A stretch of 64,000 nt of DNA from Planktothrix sp. PCC 11201 (GCF_900009135.1 NZ_LT797693.1:293377-357376), one strand, 5' to 3'; numbered from the stretch's first letter, positions 44,216 to 53,391 are shown. Notes: generated by a model from the sequence alone, not told the origin. Numbers and translations: made by a program.

Positions 44216-45091
44216 TTAGGCAAAACGACGCTTTAATAAAGGCTGAATCGATAATAAAGCCACCGTTGCAAACCCGATTAATACCAACAAGGCACCGCCA
44301 AAAGTAATCGTAGCAAAGGGGGCTTCCATGACCACACTATTGAACGCCCAATCTTGATGGAGGTATAAATAACGAATAGGTTCAATCGCATAACTTAGTG
44401 GATTTAGACAAACCACCACCTGTAACCAATGGGGCATAAAAGATAAAGGAGCCAGGGCGGTACTAGCAAATAAAAGGGGTAAATTGGTTACAAAAATTAC
44501 TGCAATTAATTCAATATGACCGGGCAAGGCAAAAGCTAATCCCAGACTTAATCCCGTTACTCCCAAAACTAAGAGAAACACAATTAGGGTAATGATACTT
44601 AATCCGGCAATTCCGGGTAATCCTGCCCCTAAAACGGCTCCGGCGGCAATAATAACCGAGGTTTGAATTAAACTCAAGGTCACGATATAAATTGCCGAGG
44701 CTAAAACAATCGAAAACCGAGAGACTAAAGGGGCGACTAATAACCGATTTAGGAAGCCAAATTCTCGGTCAAACATAATCGGTAATCCTGCATTTAAAGC
44801 CCCGGCAAAGGCAGTGAAAACAATCACTCCCGCCCCTAAAAATTGAGCATAATTCAGGGTTCCACCAAATAATCCTTTGGGGGCATTTTGAAATAAAGCT
44901 CCAAATAAAACTAACCACATTAACGGTTGAATAATCCCAGCAATTAAGGTGGAAGGACGACGTTTTAATTGAATAAACAATCGACGGGTTAAGGCCATTG
45001 TTTCTTGGATAAATTCCCCCACTAAATTCGGTTGCTGATCAACCGTTTGATTCGAGGTTAAAATTTTAACAGAGGTTGTTGAACTACTCAT
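44216..45091 (-). CDS. ABC-2 type exporter permease (DrrB-like)
   Basis: I prefer the ATG at 45091 (MSSSTTSVKILTSNQ); the frame extends to a TTG at 45163 inside a palindromic repeat. The 291-residue protein has six hydrophobic segments typical of ABC-2 permeases. It includes the amphipathic lead-in FIQETMALTRRLFIQLKRRPSTL and the block LNAGLPIMFDREFGFLNRLLVAPL common to DrrB/NodJ-type proteins. It lies downstream of the ATPase gene with a gap of about 140 bp containing a palindromic repeat, and the two should form one transporter. Substrate unknown. Confidence 0.88.
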   Translation of the reverse strand: MSSSTTSVKILTSNQTVDQQPNLVGEFIQETMALTRRLFIQLKRRPSTLIAGIIQPLMWLVLFGALFQNAPKGLFGGTLNYAQFLGAGVIVFTAFAGALNAGLPIMFDREFGFLNRLLVAPLVSRFSIVLASAIYIVTLSLIQTSVIIAAGAVLGAGLPGIAGLSIITLIVFLLVLGVTGLSLGLAFALPGHIELIAVIFVTNLPLLFASTALAPLSFMPHWLQVVVCLNPLSYAIEPIRYLYLHQDWAFNSVVMEAPFATITFGGALLVLIGFATVALLSIQPLLKRRFA

Positions 45092-45129
45092 GGTTTTTGA
45101 GGTTTTGGCTGTTAATGATATAGAAATAA

Positions 45130-45187
45130 GGGCGGGTTTTGGTAGATTGTTTGTTGATATCAAAGGTTAACGCGAACCCGCCCCTAC
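45130..45187. repeat. Palindromic repeat, GGGCGGGTT family
   Basis: GGGCGGGTTTTGG on the left and CGAACCCGCCCCTAC on the right, 58 bp, within the gap between the two exporter genes. A hairpin in this place could attenuate permease expression relative to the ATPase. Confidence 0.7.
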
Positions 45188-45234
45188 GATTGTTTACGGT
45201 ATACATATCTTACAAAAATTTAGAAAATATTGCC

Positions 45235-46260
45235 TTAACGCATACTTTTCTTTTTCTCGGCTTTCAAATCTCGATTACTAGAAGCAGCAATTTCAGCATC
45301 TAGTAAAGTTCTACCCGTGGCAGCTAAATAAACATCATCTAAACTAGGTCGAGATTGGGCAATCCCAAAGGTGGGTAAACCCGCATCTTTTAACGCCTGT
45401 TGAATTGTAAATAAAGCATCACTTTGAGTTTGAACCACTAAATTTAAAGAATTGCCTTGAGCCGGATTAATAATAATCTCCTGTACAAAAGGCAAAGATT
45501 GTAATAGGGATTTGGCTGTTTCTGCTTCTGCAACCGGGGAAAATTCTCTAATTCTGAGGGTAATGCGATCGCCTCCAAGTTGATCTTTCAAAGCCGAAGG
45601 CGTACCCAGGGCAATCACTAATCCTTGGTCAATAATAGCTACCCGGTCAGCTAAAGCATCCACTTCCTCTAAATAGTGGCTTGTAATTAAAATTGTTGTG
45701 CCATTTTCCCGTAATTGACGCAGAAAATTCCAGACCACCACCCGACTTTCAATATCTAAACCGACAGTAGGTTCATCTAATACTAATAAATCCGGTTGAT
45801 GGAGTAAACCCGAAGCTAAATCTAAGCGTTTGCGAATCCCCCCGGAATAGGTTCCGGTTTTTTGATCTAACCAATCTTGTAATCCTAATAAATCCGTAAC
45901 TTGATGAATGCGTTCGGCAATATTAGCGCGAGGGATATGATAGAGGGCGGCTTGTAATTGTAATAACTCTCGCCCGGTTAATACCTTATCTAAGGCGACC
46001 TCCTGGGCCACATAACCGAGGCGTTGACGAACAAGTCGCGGTTGATCGACCACAGAAATACCAGAAACCTCCAAACGTCCAGCATCGGGAGTAATTAAGG
46101 TACACAAAGCCCGTAGGGTTGTGGTTTTTCCGGCTCCATTGGGCCCGAGCAGGCCAAAGATCTCCCCCTGTTGGACATCAAGAGAGACATCTTTAACGGC
46201 GGGACAGGTGCCATAGGATTTTTTTAAATTTTGAATCAGAACAGCAGGAATCATAGTCAA
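45235..46260 (-). CDS. ABC exporter ATPase (DrrA-like)
   Basis: A 341-residue ABC ATPase: Walker A GPNGAGKTTTLRAL, the signature TYSGGIRKRLDLA, Walker B LLVLDEPTVGLD and switch His in ITSHYLEE. The C-terminal extension (from about 220), with RITLRIREFSP and RPSLDDVYLAATGRTL, is typical of the daunorubicin-resistance (DrrA) subfamily. It probably drives export of a lipid, polyketide or glycan with the adjacent permease. The gene pair is on the minus strand; the ATPase is first. Confidence 0.92.
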   Translation of the reverse strand: MTMIPAVLIQNLKKSYGTCPAVKDVSLDVQQGEIFGLLGPNGAGKTTTLRALCTLITPDAGRLEVSGISVVDQPRLVRQRLGYVAQEVALDKVLTGRELLQLQAALYHIPRANIAERIHQVTDLLGLQDWLDQKTGTYSGGIRKRLDLASGLLHQPDLLVLDEPTVGLDIESRVVVWNFLRQLRENGTTILITSHYLEEVDALADRVAIIDQGLVIALGTPSALKDQLGGDRITLRIREFSPVAEAETAKSLLQSLPFVQEIIINPAQGNSLNLVVQTQSDALFTIQQALKDAGLPTFGIAQSRPSLDDVYLAATGRTLLDAEIAASSNRDLKAEKKKSMR

Positions 46261-46343
46261 CGCTTAAATAATCAATTAGCTTAACACTTCTAAACAATTT
46301 CCTACTATGGCTTTTCTGTGGTTTTTCCCGCCTTAGCTGCTGA

Positions 46344-47078
46344 TTATTGAGGCTGCGACCAGGCTTTATGGGAGAGCAGGGCTTCGATGACCCTAACGCC
46401 TCGTAATTGATTAGATAGGGGAAGATGACCTTTCGGGGCGGTTAAATCCCAGGTAAATCCTTGGGGGTAGCGTGTCCAATTGCGACCTTCACGCCAGCCA
46501 ATTTTAGGCCATAATTTATCCCAATTTTTATTAACGCCCAACCAAAGTTCTCGCTGGACAGAATAGCCAAATTTACCCTCGGAATGGATACGCCAAAGGG
46601 TATCAATGGTTTTTAAATCCGTGATGGGAAAGCGTTCAATTTCGGAAAAATACAGCCATTTTCGTTGCACCGCAGAACTTCCGGCTAATTCACAAAGTTT
46701 TTGGACGCTTAATTTATCCGCTTCTAAAAAGTCTTGTTGAGCGAGTAAGGTTTGTAGGGGGATATAATCAATTCCAGCATCGGAGGCCAGGGAAACAATG
46801 CCCGTCGGGAAATGAAGTTTTAAAAAATGACTCACTTTTTCAGAAGTGGGAATCGCCCGATATAGAATTTGATAAACCTTGCCACTGACTAGACTTGGGG
46901 AGGTAGACTGTTGTTTTAATAAAAATTCCATTAACACCTCCCAAACCGTTTCCCCACCTTGGGTTAATGTTTCTAATAGTTGGAATTGAGCCTTGGATGA
47001 GGCACCAAAAAGCCCGGAGCGCAATTCATCGGCACTCATGGCATGGTTTTGTTGGGGGGAAGTGGTCAGGTCAGTCAT
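46344..47078 (-). CDS. gun4: Gun4, magnesium chelatase-activating porphyrin-binding protein
   Basis: A 244-residue protein. The N-terminal helical bundle (about 20-95) and the GUN4 domain (about 100-240) are both present, as in Synechocystis Gun4 (233 residues). Core motifs are GIDYIPLQTLLAQQDFLEAD, KLCELAGSSAVQRKWLYFSE and TLWRIHSEGKFGYSVQRELW. The C-terminus reads FTWDLTAPKGHLPLSNQLRG. It binds protoporphyrin IX and Mg-protoporphyrin and stimulates Mg-chelatase ChlH. It differs from the multi-domain GUN4 kinases found in cyanobacteria in being a single-function protein. Stands between the exporter and the HldE-like gene, unrelated neighbours. Confidence 0.94.
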   Translation of the reverse strand: MTDLTTSPQQNHAMSADELRSGLFGASSKAQFQLLETLTQGGETVWEVLMEFLLKQQSTSPSLVSGKVYQILYRAIPTSEKVSHFLKLHFPTGIVSLASDAGIDYIPLQTLLAQQDFLEADKLSVQKLCELAGSSAVQRKWLYFSEIERFPITDLKTIDTLWRIHSEGKFGYSVQRELWLGVNKNWDKLWPKIGWREGRNWTRYPQGFTWDLTAPKGHLPLSNQLRGVRVIEALLSHKAWSQPQ

Positions 47079-47159
47079 AGGGAGCGTGGCATTAGGTAAT
47101 TGGGAGTGACTCTGGAATTCTTAATATCGACTCTTTATTGTACAAGGAGCAGGCAATAG

Positions 47160-47648
47160 TTAACCGTTGAGAATCCGTTGAATCAGGGCACTGGTGGAGG
47201 AGGGGACTTCAATATTAATGAAGGCAACTTGACCTCCATAGGCTTGCACAATCGGGGCTTCTGGCAGGGTTTCTAAGGTGTAGTCTCCTCCCTTGACATA
47301 AATATCAGGTTTTAGGGTTTGAATGAGATGATCGGCGGTGGTTTCAGAAAAAATAACCACCCCATCGATGGGCTTGAGACTCGCTAAGACTTCAGCCCGT
47401 TGTGCTTCGGGGACGATGGGGCGGGGAGGATGTCCGGGTTTTTGCGGTTTAATCTTTTGGACGGATAAATCGCTATTTAATCCGACCACCAGCGATCGCC
47501 CCAATGCCTTAGCCGCTTGTAAATAGCGAACATGACCCGCATGAATTAAATCAAAACAACCATTGGTAAAAACCAGGGGACGCCATCGTTGAGGATTCAG
47601 GGTGATGTCTTGTTGTAATTCGGTTAAGGTGTAAAGATAAGCAGTCAT
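47160..47648 (-). CDS. HldE/RfaE-like cytidylyltransferase-fold adenylyltransferase
   Basis: A 162-residue nucleotidyltransferase with TNGCFDLIHAGHVRYLQAAKALG (the HxGH motif is HAGH) and VVGLNSDLSV. In the C-terminal half KGGDYTLETLPEAPIVQAYGG completes the D-glycero-beta-D-manno-heptose 1-phosphate adenylyltransferase pattern. It corresponds to the C-terminal domain of bifunctional HldE, as a separate protein. It likely makes an ADP-heptose or related activated sugar for surface glycans. Its start is 182 bp from the divergent HpsJ-family gene. Confidence 0.88.
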   Translation of the reverse strand: MTAYLYTLTELQQDITLNPQRWRPLVFTNGCFDLIHAGHVRYLQAAKALGRSLVVGLNSDLSVQKIKPQKPGHPPRPIVPEAQRAEVLASLKPIDGVVIFSETTADHLIQTLKPDIYVKGGDYTLETLPEAPIVQAYGGQVAFINIEVPSSTSALIQRILNG

Positions 47649-47830
47649 TCCAGTTGATTGGGGAGGGGGAATTTACTCAAGTCAATCTATCCAGAGGTCT
47701 GAACCGATTAGAATTGTAACGTTTGTTGATCTTAATCTCGAATATTTCCGAGCCAGCCCTACAAACTTAGGGTCAGGGAATATATCAACAAGCCCAAATC
47801 GAGATCATAACTTAGTTTACGGATCATTCA

Positions 47831-48664
47831 ATGAAAGCTACTTCTAGCCGTCAATTTTCTTCTACAACCTCTCTCATCCTGAAACTGGTTGGAGTAATTT
47901 TGATTTTCTCGTCCCTAGTGGATTTTTTGGTAATTTTGATTCCGCCCAATTTTCTCAACCGAGGCTGGCAAATTAGCGTCACCAGTGATTTAGTAGATCG
48001 AGGCATTGTCCCGATGGTGGGCATGGCCTTAGTTTTTATTGCTTTTTGGATGGATGCTGCCACCGAGGGGAATATCAAACCCGCTAAACCCTTTGCGAGT
48101 TTAAGATTTTGGGTGGCATTGCTGGCGAGCTTATTAGGGTTATTGTATCTTTTACTGTTTCCTTTGCATCTCAATAATACCCGTTTAGCTAGAGCCGAAG
48201 CCCTCACGGAAATTAGTCAACAAGCGACTCAAGCTCAAACTCAATTGGAAAATCAACTCGGAAGTCCCCAATTTCAGCAGCAAATTCAACAGAAAAAAAC
48301 TCAGCTTAAAGATCAACTTGCGGGGTTAGCACAAAATCCCGAGGCTCTGAATCAAGCCCTTGCCAACCCGAATCTTCCTAAGGAAGTTAGACAAATCTTA
48401 GAACAGTCTAAATCTAATCCCAAGGCGGTTGAGGAGTTTTTGAATCAACAGGCGGATAATTTACCCACACAATTGTTAGGTCAAATTCGCGATCGCAAAC
48501 AAGAACTGGAAAAACAAGCCAAAACTCAATCCTTAAAATCGAGTTTGAGAACTGGAATTAGTAGTTTATTGTTAGCCATTGGTTATATTACTTTAGGTTG
48601 GACAGGACTAAAAGGGTTGGGAATTTTACGCAGTGGAAATCGTCGCAAAACACCAACAGCTTAA
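47831..48664 (+). CDS. HpsJ-family membrane protein
   Basis: A 277-residue protein with hydrophobic segments LILKLVGVILIFSSLVDFLVILI, VPMVGMALVFIAFWMD, FWVALLASLLGLLYLLLFPL and, near the C-terminus, SSLLLAIGYITLGWTGL. Between them (about 110-235) lies a Gln-rich helical region that suggests a coiled coil (TQAQTQLENQLGSPQFQQQIQQKK). This arrangement matches the HpsJ family named for hormogonium polysaccharide genes in Nostoc, though other roles are known for paralogues. It is followed, after a 62-bp palindrome, by a family 2 glycosyltransferase on the same strand. Confidence 0.75.
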   Translation: MKATSSRQFSSTTSLILKLVGVILIFSSLVDFLVILIPPNFLNRGWQISVTSDLVDRGIVPMVGMALVFIAFWMDAATEGNIKPAKPFASLRFWVALLASLLGLLYLLLFPLHLNNTRLARAEALTEISQQATQAQTQLENQLGSPQFQQQIQQKKTQLKDQLAGLAQNPEALNQALANPNLPKEVRQILEQSKSNPKAVEEFLNQQADNLPTQLLGQIRDRKQELEKQAKTQSLKSSLRTGISSLLLAIGYITLGWTGLKGLGILRSGNRRKTPTA

Positions 48665-48676
48665 CATTTATCATTT

Positions 48677-48738
48677 GTAGGGGCGGGTTCATCAAGATGC
48701 GCGGTGATTAACAAAGATCTAAAAGAACCCGCCCGTAC
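48677..48738 (-). repeat. 62-bp palindromic repeat, GGGCGGGTT family (copy B, inverted)
   Basis: The reverse complement equals copy A at 43607-43668 except for two positions (one in the left arm, one in the middle). The flanks also share CACTGATAACTG-like sequence. It lies between the HpsJ-family and glycosyltransferase genes. A heptameric stretch (TTCCCTG x2.9) follows at 48783-48802. Confidence 0.9.
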
Positions 48739-48815
48739 CAGTTATCAGTGGCAGAAATAAAATCAAGATTTTATTAATCCTATTCCCTGTTCCCTGTTCC
48801 CTATTATCATTTTTC

Positions 48816-49712
48816 ATGTTTTCAATTTATATTCTCACCGCCAACGAAGAAATTGATATTGCAGACTGTATTGATTCCGCCCTGTTGTCGGATGACATTA
48901 TTGTGGTGGATTCCTTTAGTCAAGATCGCACCGTTGAAATTGCCCAACAGTATCCAGTTCGGGTGTTACAACATCGTTTTGAAAGTCACGGGAAACAACG
49001 CACCTGGATGTTACAGGAAATTCCGACCAAACACGATTGGGTCTACATTTTAGAAGCCGATGAACGAATGACTCCTGAGTTATTTGCAGAATGTTTACAA
49101 GCGATTCAAAGTCAGGATTATATTGGATATTATGTGGCTGAAAGGGTGATATTTTTAGGGAATTGGATTCGACGTAGTACCCAATATCCCCGGTATCAAA
49201 TGCGTCTGTTTCGCAAGGATAAAGTCTGGTTTACCGATTATGGTCATACGGAACGGGAAGTCTGTGATGGCCCGACGGGATTTATTCGAGAAACCTATCC
49301 CCATTATACCTGTAGCAAAGGGTTATCCCGTTGGATTGACAAACACAATCGTTACTCAACGGATGAAGCAGTAGAAACCCTGCGACAGTTACAGACGGGA
49401 ACAGTTAATTGGAAGGATTTATTATTAGGAAGTTCGGAAGTTGAACGACGACGAGCCTTAAAAGATTTATCCTTACGTTTACCGTTTAGACCTCTGATTC
49501 GCTTTATTTATATGTACTTTTTCTTGGGGGGGTTTTTAGACGGTCGTTCTGGGTTTTCTTGGTGTGTTTTACAAGCCTTCTATGAATATTTGATCCTACT
49601 TAAAGTTTGGGAAGTTGAAAATTCTCCTCAACTGTATGATCGGGTTTTAGAGACTTCAGAAAAATCAGAGTCCCAGAAAGTTATCTCCAATCTGGGAACA
49701 TCAGACTCTTAG
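48816..49712 (+). CDS. Family 2 glycosyltransferase
   Basis: A 298-residue GT-A glycosyltransferase. FSIYILTANEEIDIADCIDS is the UDP-binding strand, IIVVDSFSQDRTVEIAQQY the DxSxDxT region and WVYILEADERMT the ExDE-type metal/catalytic region. The fold and the absence of a long C-terminus resemble WaaE/KdtX-like LPS-core beta-glucosyltransferases. A hydrophobic, amphipathic segment near the end (IRFIYMYFFLGGFLDG) suggests membrane association. Proximity to the HpsJ-family and HldE-like genes fits surface-polysaccharide synthesis, but the acceptor is not known. Confidence 0.87.
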   Translation: MFSIYILTANEEIDIADCIDSALLSDDIIVVDSFSQDRTVEIAQQYPVRVLQHRFESHGKQRTWMLQEIPTKHDWVYILEADERMTPELFAECLQAIQSQDYIGYYVAERVIFLGNWIRRSTQYPRYQMRLFRKDKVWFTDYGHTEREVCDGPTGFIRETYPHYTCSKGLSRWIDKHNRYSTDEAVETLRQLQTGTVNWKDLLLGSSEVERRRALKDLSLRLPFRPLIRFIYMYFFLGGFLDGRSGFSWCVLQAFYEYLILLKVWEVENSPQLYDRVLETSEKSESQKVISNLGTSDS

Positions 49713-49743
49713 TTTTTATTTCATGCTTCAGGGTGCTTTTATT

Positions 49744-51501
49744 TCAGGAACTTACTAGAGCTTTCAGTTCCGATTCTCCAGCTTTTTTCAATAATCGAGT
49801 CAGTTGGATATTGCACAGAATAGTGATTAAGACTTGACCCAGAAAACTGGTGATAATTAAAGAAAGTGGAGCCGATGAAACTGAGATGAAAGAGATAGCA
49901 GACACCACAAAAACGGCATAATAGTCAGGTTTAGAGGAAAACACCACAACTATAAATAATAGGGGAATAATCATCACCCCTAATACCATACCCGTTGCCC
50001 ATAAAGTTCGTTTTGGGGTTTTCATCATTGCCATTAATTGAGCGATACTGGCACAAAGCAGCATAAAACTACAATGTAAGGCAACAGCTAACAACATTTC
50101 GACTTTTTCCGTGGGTTTAGCCACCAGGAAAATTGTAATTATCCAAATTGTAGAGGCAATCAAAAGATTAATCAAAATTGCCACAATTGCCGGACTTTTT
50201 TCACCCGAAATTAAATCTTTTGCTAAATTCGTCCACCAATGTTTTTTTCGTTCGATGCGATAGCGTACCCAATCCTGTAGGGTTTGTCGTTGAGGAGATA
50301 GGGCTGAAATTAAAGCCAAAATCAGGAAAATATTACCAATGAAAATAGTCCCATAATAACCATTATTTACTTCAAATTTAGAGAGAGAAAACCCTAGATT
50401 CATCAGCGTAAAGTTCAGGGTTAATAGATAACTCTGTTGTTTACTTAAACTCGGAAGATTAGGATGCTGATAGTTGCGTTTTAAGGCTTGCCAAATCCAA
50501 TAGGTTAAAAACCCATAATTGAGTAAGGCTAATGCTAGAAGGGAAATTCCATTGGCTCCTATATTCAATCCAAACCATTTTAATTGAATAATATTGGCAT
50601 GATTAAAAGGATAATTGGAGTAATCATTTCCTGTCTGATTAATTAGATAGCGAATCAGACACAGGGGAGAAAATAGATTCAGCCAATCCCAACCTTCAGA
50701 GATAATGGGTTTACTATTAGCTGCGGATAGAAAAATTAACGTTATTCCACTTCCAATCCAAGATTGTAACCCATGTAACCAGGTGCTAGTTGTCACTCCG
50801 ACTAATAAAGCTAAACTATAGAAAAATGCACAACTGGCTACGGTTAAACCATAGAAACTACAAATTTCTAGGAGGGAAATATGAGCAGAAATTCCCGCCC
50901 ATAAATGAAAGGGAATCGTGAGGAAAACTCCCAGATATAATAAAATGGGTACACCCAATAATTTACCCGTTAAAATATTCTGAGCCGATTGGGGACTTAA
51001 TCGAATAAAGTTTAGGGTTCCTCGTCGTTCTTCCGTGGCTAAATCATTAATTAGCATATAGGTTCCCAGCACAATTAAGCCAAAAACTGCTACAACACTA
51101 ATCCAGATAAAAATGCTTGTCCAATAGTCCGTAAACCAACGGTTAAAATCAATTAAATCCTGGGGACAGACCGCATCTCTGATTTTGTCGAGGTCTTGCA
51201 GTTGTTTTTCTAAATCGGGACGTTTTCCGGCATTACCTAGGGTATTGATTTGATCATAAATCTTCCAGTATTGTGTCTCAGATTGAGTATATAGTTGGTT
51301 TTTAGAAGGACAGTATGGGCTACTAATTACAATCTGATTAATGCCAGGAAATTGGTTCAGGTGACTCAAAAATATAGTCAGTTGGGTGAGGAGAGAAATT
51401 CCAATTGTTATCAGAATATTGCGAACTTGAAATCGACCTTTAAATTCTCGAACCAGTTGGGGGTTCCACTCATTAAATTGAGGTAAAGAAAGACGGTTCA
51501 T
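49744..51501 (-). CDS. ABC-2 type permease with large cytoplasmic or periplasmic loop
   Basis: A 585-residue membrane protein with about a dozen hydrophobic segments. It contains the ABC-2 pattern VLGTYMLINDLATEERRGTLNFIRLSPQSAQNILTGKLLG, found in Gld/Nat-type permeases. The first periplasmic loop (about 50-140) holds Cys in SSPYCPSKNQL and VCPQDLIDF. It is immediately downstream of the cognate ATPase gene (41-bp gap). Substrate not predicted. Unlike the other exporter in the window, the permease has a duplicated membrane half. Confidence 0.8.
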   Translation of the reverse strand: MNRLSLPQFNEWNPQLVREFKGRFQVRNILITIGISLLTQLTIFLSHLNQFPGINQIVISSPYCPSKNQLYTQSETQYWKIYDQINTLGNAGKRPDLEKQLQDLDKIRDAVCPQDLIDFNRWFTDYWTSIFIWISVVAVFGLIVLGTYMLINDLATEERRGTLNFIRLSPQSAQNILTGKLLGVPILLYLGVFLTIPFHLWAGISAHISLLEICSFYGLTVASCAFFYSLALLVGVTTSTWLHGLQSWIGSGITLIFLSAANSKPIISEGWDWLNLFSPLCLIRYLINQTGNDYSNYPFNHANIIQLKWFGLNIGANGISLLALALLNYGFLTYWIWQALKRNYQHPNLPSLSKQQSYLLTLNFTLMNLGFSLSKFEVNNGYYGTIFIGNIFLILALISALSPQRQTLQDWVRYRIERKKHWWTNLAKDLISGEKSPAIVAILINLLIASTIWIITIFLVAKPTEKVEMLLAVALHCSFMLLCASIAQLMAMMKTPKRTLWATGMVLGVMIIPLLFIVVVFSSKPDYYAVFVVSAISFISVSSAPLSLIITSFLGQVLITILCNIQLTRLLKKAGESELKALVSS

Positions 51502-51541
51502 GACTTTTTATTCCTACATAAAATTGAACGGTTTATGGCTT

Positions 51542-52492
51542 TTAAGAGGCTTGTTTGTGTCCGAGTTTTAAGAAAATGGATTCTAAGTTTTCTTGAATTC
51601 GATTAAATTCACTTAAAGGAACTTCAGCAGAAATCAGCGATCGCAATAACATTGCTGCATCTTTCTCTGTACCTGAAAATTGAACTTTTACCTGTTGTTT
51701 CCCTGGCAAAACTTCCCAACTCTCCACCCCAGGATGATGTTTTAATTCCCCGATGAGTATATCCATTTTACCCAAGGTCGAAATAAAAAGATGCTGCACA
51801 CTCAAACGTTTATACAAGTCTTGTATTGATGCACTTTCAACCAGATACCCCAATTCCATAATCCCAATATAACTACAAAAATCCTCCAAGTCACTTAATA
51901 CATGGGAAGAAATCACAATCGTCATTCCCGCTTCATGTAAACTTTTAATAATCTCTCGAAACTGCATTCGGGCAATCGGATCTAAACCGGATACGGGTTC
52001 ATCAAGAAAGAGTAATAAAGGTTCGTGAATAATGGTGCGTCCTAAACTCAATCGTTGTTTCATCCCCCGGGAAAGGGTAGAAATTAAATGATTACGTTTT
52101 TGGGTTAACTGCACGATTTCCAAGACTTCATAAATTCGTTGAGTCCGTCGAGGTTCCCGCAGATAATATAACCGAGCAAAGTAATCTAAATAATCCCAAA
52201 CTGTCAAATCATCATAGAGAGGAAAATCATCGGGTAAATACCCTAAACGTTGTTTAATTTTAGGATTGGTATGATCCCGGGATACAGCTTCTCCATTAAT
52301 ATAAATTTCCCCTTTTGTGGGTTCTTCTATGGTGGCTAACATCCGCAATAATGTAGTTTTTCCGGCTCCATTGGGCCCAATTAATCCATAGACTTCTCCC
52401 ATGGGAATTTGTAAATCTAAATCATTAACCGCCAGATGGCGCTCAAATCGTTTTGTTAGTCCCCGGGTTTGAATTGCAAGTTCTTTCGCCAT
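51542..52492 (-). CDS. ABC transporter ATPase (Nat/Ccm-type exporter)
   Basis: A 316-residue ATPase: Walker A GPNGAGKTTLLRML, signature TLSRGMKQRLSLG (Ser-Arg variant of the SGG motif), Walker B LLFLDEPVSGLDP and switch His in VISSHVLSDLEDF. The C-terminal 90 residues (VESWEVLPGKQQVKVQF) are a regulatory domain of the type seen in Nat-like exporters. Forms an exporter with the adjacent permease, with a 41-bp gap. Nothing in the sequence tells the cargo. Confidence 0.9.
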   Translation of the reverse strand: MAKELAIQTRGLTKRFERHLAVNDLDLQIPMGEVYGLIGPNGAGKTTLLRMLATIEEPTKGEIYINGEAVSRDHTNPKIKQRLGYLPDDFPLYDDLTVWDYLDYFARLYYLREPRRTQRIYEVLEIVQLTQKRNHLISTLSRGMKQRLSLGRTIIHEPLLLFLDEPVSGLDPIARMQFREIIKSLHEAGMTIVISSHVLSDLEDFCSYIGIMELGYLVESASIQDLYKRLSVQHLFISTLGKMDILIGELKHHPGVESWEVLPGKQQVKVQFSGTEKDAAMLLRSLISAEVPLSEFNRIQENLESIFLKLGHKQAS

Positions 52493-52568
52493 AGCAATAT
52501 AAGAAGAATTGGGTTTGAAGTTTTAACTTAGATTCCCTCTACAACCTACTCTAACCGATTTACGGAAT

Positions 52569-52594
52569 GTAGAGACGAGCCACGGCGCGTCTCT
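52569..52594. repeat. Palindromic repeat, GTAGAGACG family
   Basis: GTAGAGACGAGCC, then GGCGCGTCTCT: a short stem-loop, ending 3 bases before the txlA stop codon on the minus strand. It may be the txlA terminator. Confidence 0.7.
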
Positions 52595-52596
52595 CT

Positions 52597-53193
52597 CTAT
52601 TCTGATTGAACCTGAGCACCATGGGAACGGGGATCACTACTGCTAGGGTTATCAATATTTAGGGGAGAATTAAATGCAGAAACTTGACCACTGGCTTGAG
52701 TATAGGGAAGGGGATTTTCTGCGATTAAAGACTCTAAATTGGCTTCTAAAATCGGGCGAGGAATTTCACCGATAGTTTGGGCAATTGTTTCGGCTTTTTG
52801 ATTCAAATAAACGAAATGAGGAATGCCATCGACTCGATATTTGAGGAGTTCGGGTAGCCATTTACTATTATCAACATTCAACATCACAAAATTGAGTTTT
52901 TCAGAATATTTATGTTTGATTTCGCTTAATTCTGGTGCCATAGTTTGACAACTGGTACACCAATTTGCATAAAATTCCATTAAAGTCGGTTTGCTATTAC
53001 TCAAGGCAATATCTAGGGGAATTGATTCTTCTACGAGTTGAGGGAGGGAAGTGGAGGTGGCTTCGCTACGAATTCCTAAGAAAACCGAGAGACTCAGAAT
53101 GATAGCTGCGATAATAATTAAAAAGTTTCTGATTCGTTTGGCTAAATCAGAAGGTTCCGTTGAGGAGGTTGAATGTAATGGGTTTTCGTTCAT
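52597..53193 (-). CDS. txlA: Membrane-anchored thioredoxin-like protein TxlA (HCF164-like)
   Basis: Start taken at the ATG at 53193 (MNENPLHSTS); an upstream start would add a meaningless 21 residues. The 198-residue protein has one N-terminal transmembrane anchor (FLIIIAAIILSLSVFLGI), then a thioredoxin fold with WCTSC (active Cys pair) in LMEFYANWCTSCQTMAPEL and the cis-Pro in VDGIPHFVYL. The extended C-terminus ends in low-complexity Ser/Asn sequence. TxlA/HCF164 transfers reducing power in the thylakoid lumen for cytochrome b6f and c maturation. It diverges from the NIL-ferredoxin gene. Confidence 0.9.
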   Translation of the reverse strand: MNENPLHSTSSTEPSDLAKRIRNFLIIIAAIILSLSVFLGIRSEATSTSLPQLVEESIPLDIALSNSKPTLMEFYANWCTSCQTMAPELSEIKHKYSEKLNFVMLNVDNSKWLPELLKYRVDGIPHFVYLNQKAETIAQTIGEIPRPILEANLESLIAENPLPYTQASGQVSAFNSPLNIDNPSSSDPRSHGAQVQSE

Positions 53194-53391
53194 GTTGATA
53201 TCGTCAAAGATGATAATTATTATTGATGATTTTAGTTTAACAAAATTTTGAACCAAATTGATTAACGTTCTTCTGAAAATTGTTGTAAAATAGAAAAGTC
53301 AATGAAATATAAAAGGCATAAAAGTCTGTAGTGCAATACTAACCCATCCTGAAATGGACTATGGGACAGAAATAAATTTAGGACTAATAAC

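Noticed and set aside
43695-48738. The segment between the two inverted 62-bp repeats considered as a composite transposon
   Set aside because: It contains ordinary chromosomal genes (exporter, gun4, HldE-like, HpsJ-like), no transposase, and no target-site duplication could be identified.
44216-52492. The two ABC exporters, glycosyltransferase and HpsJ-like gene considered as one biosynthetic gene cluster
   Set aside because: They are on both strands, separated by gun4 and by repeats, and lack core biosynthetic enzymes.
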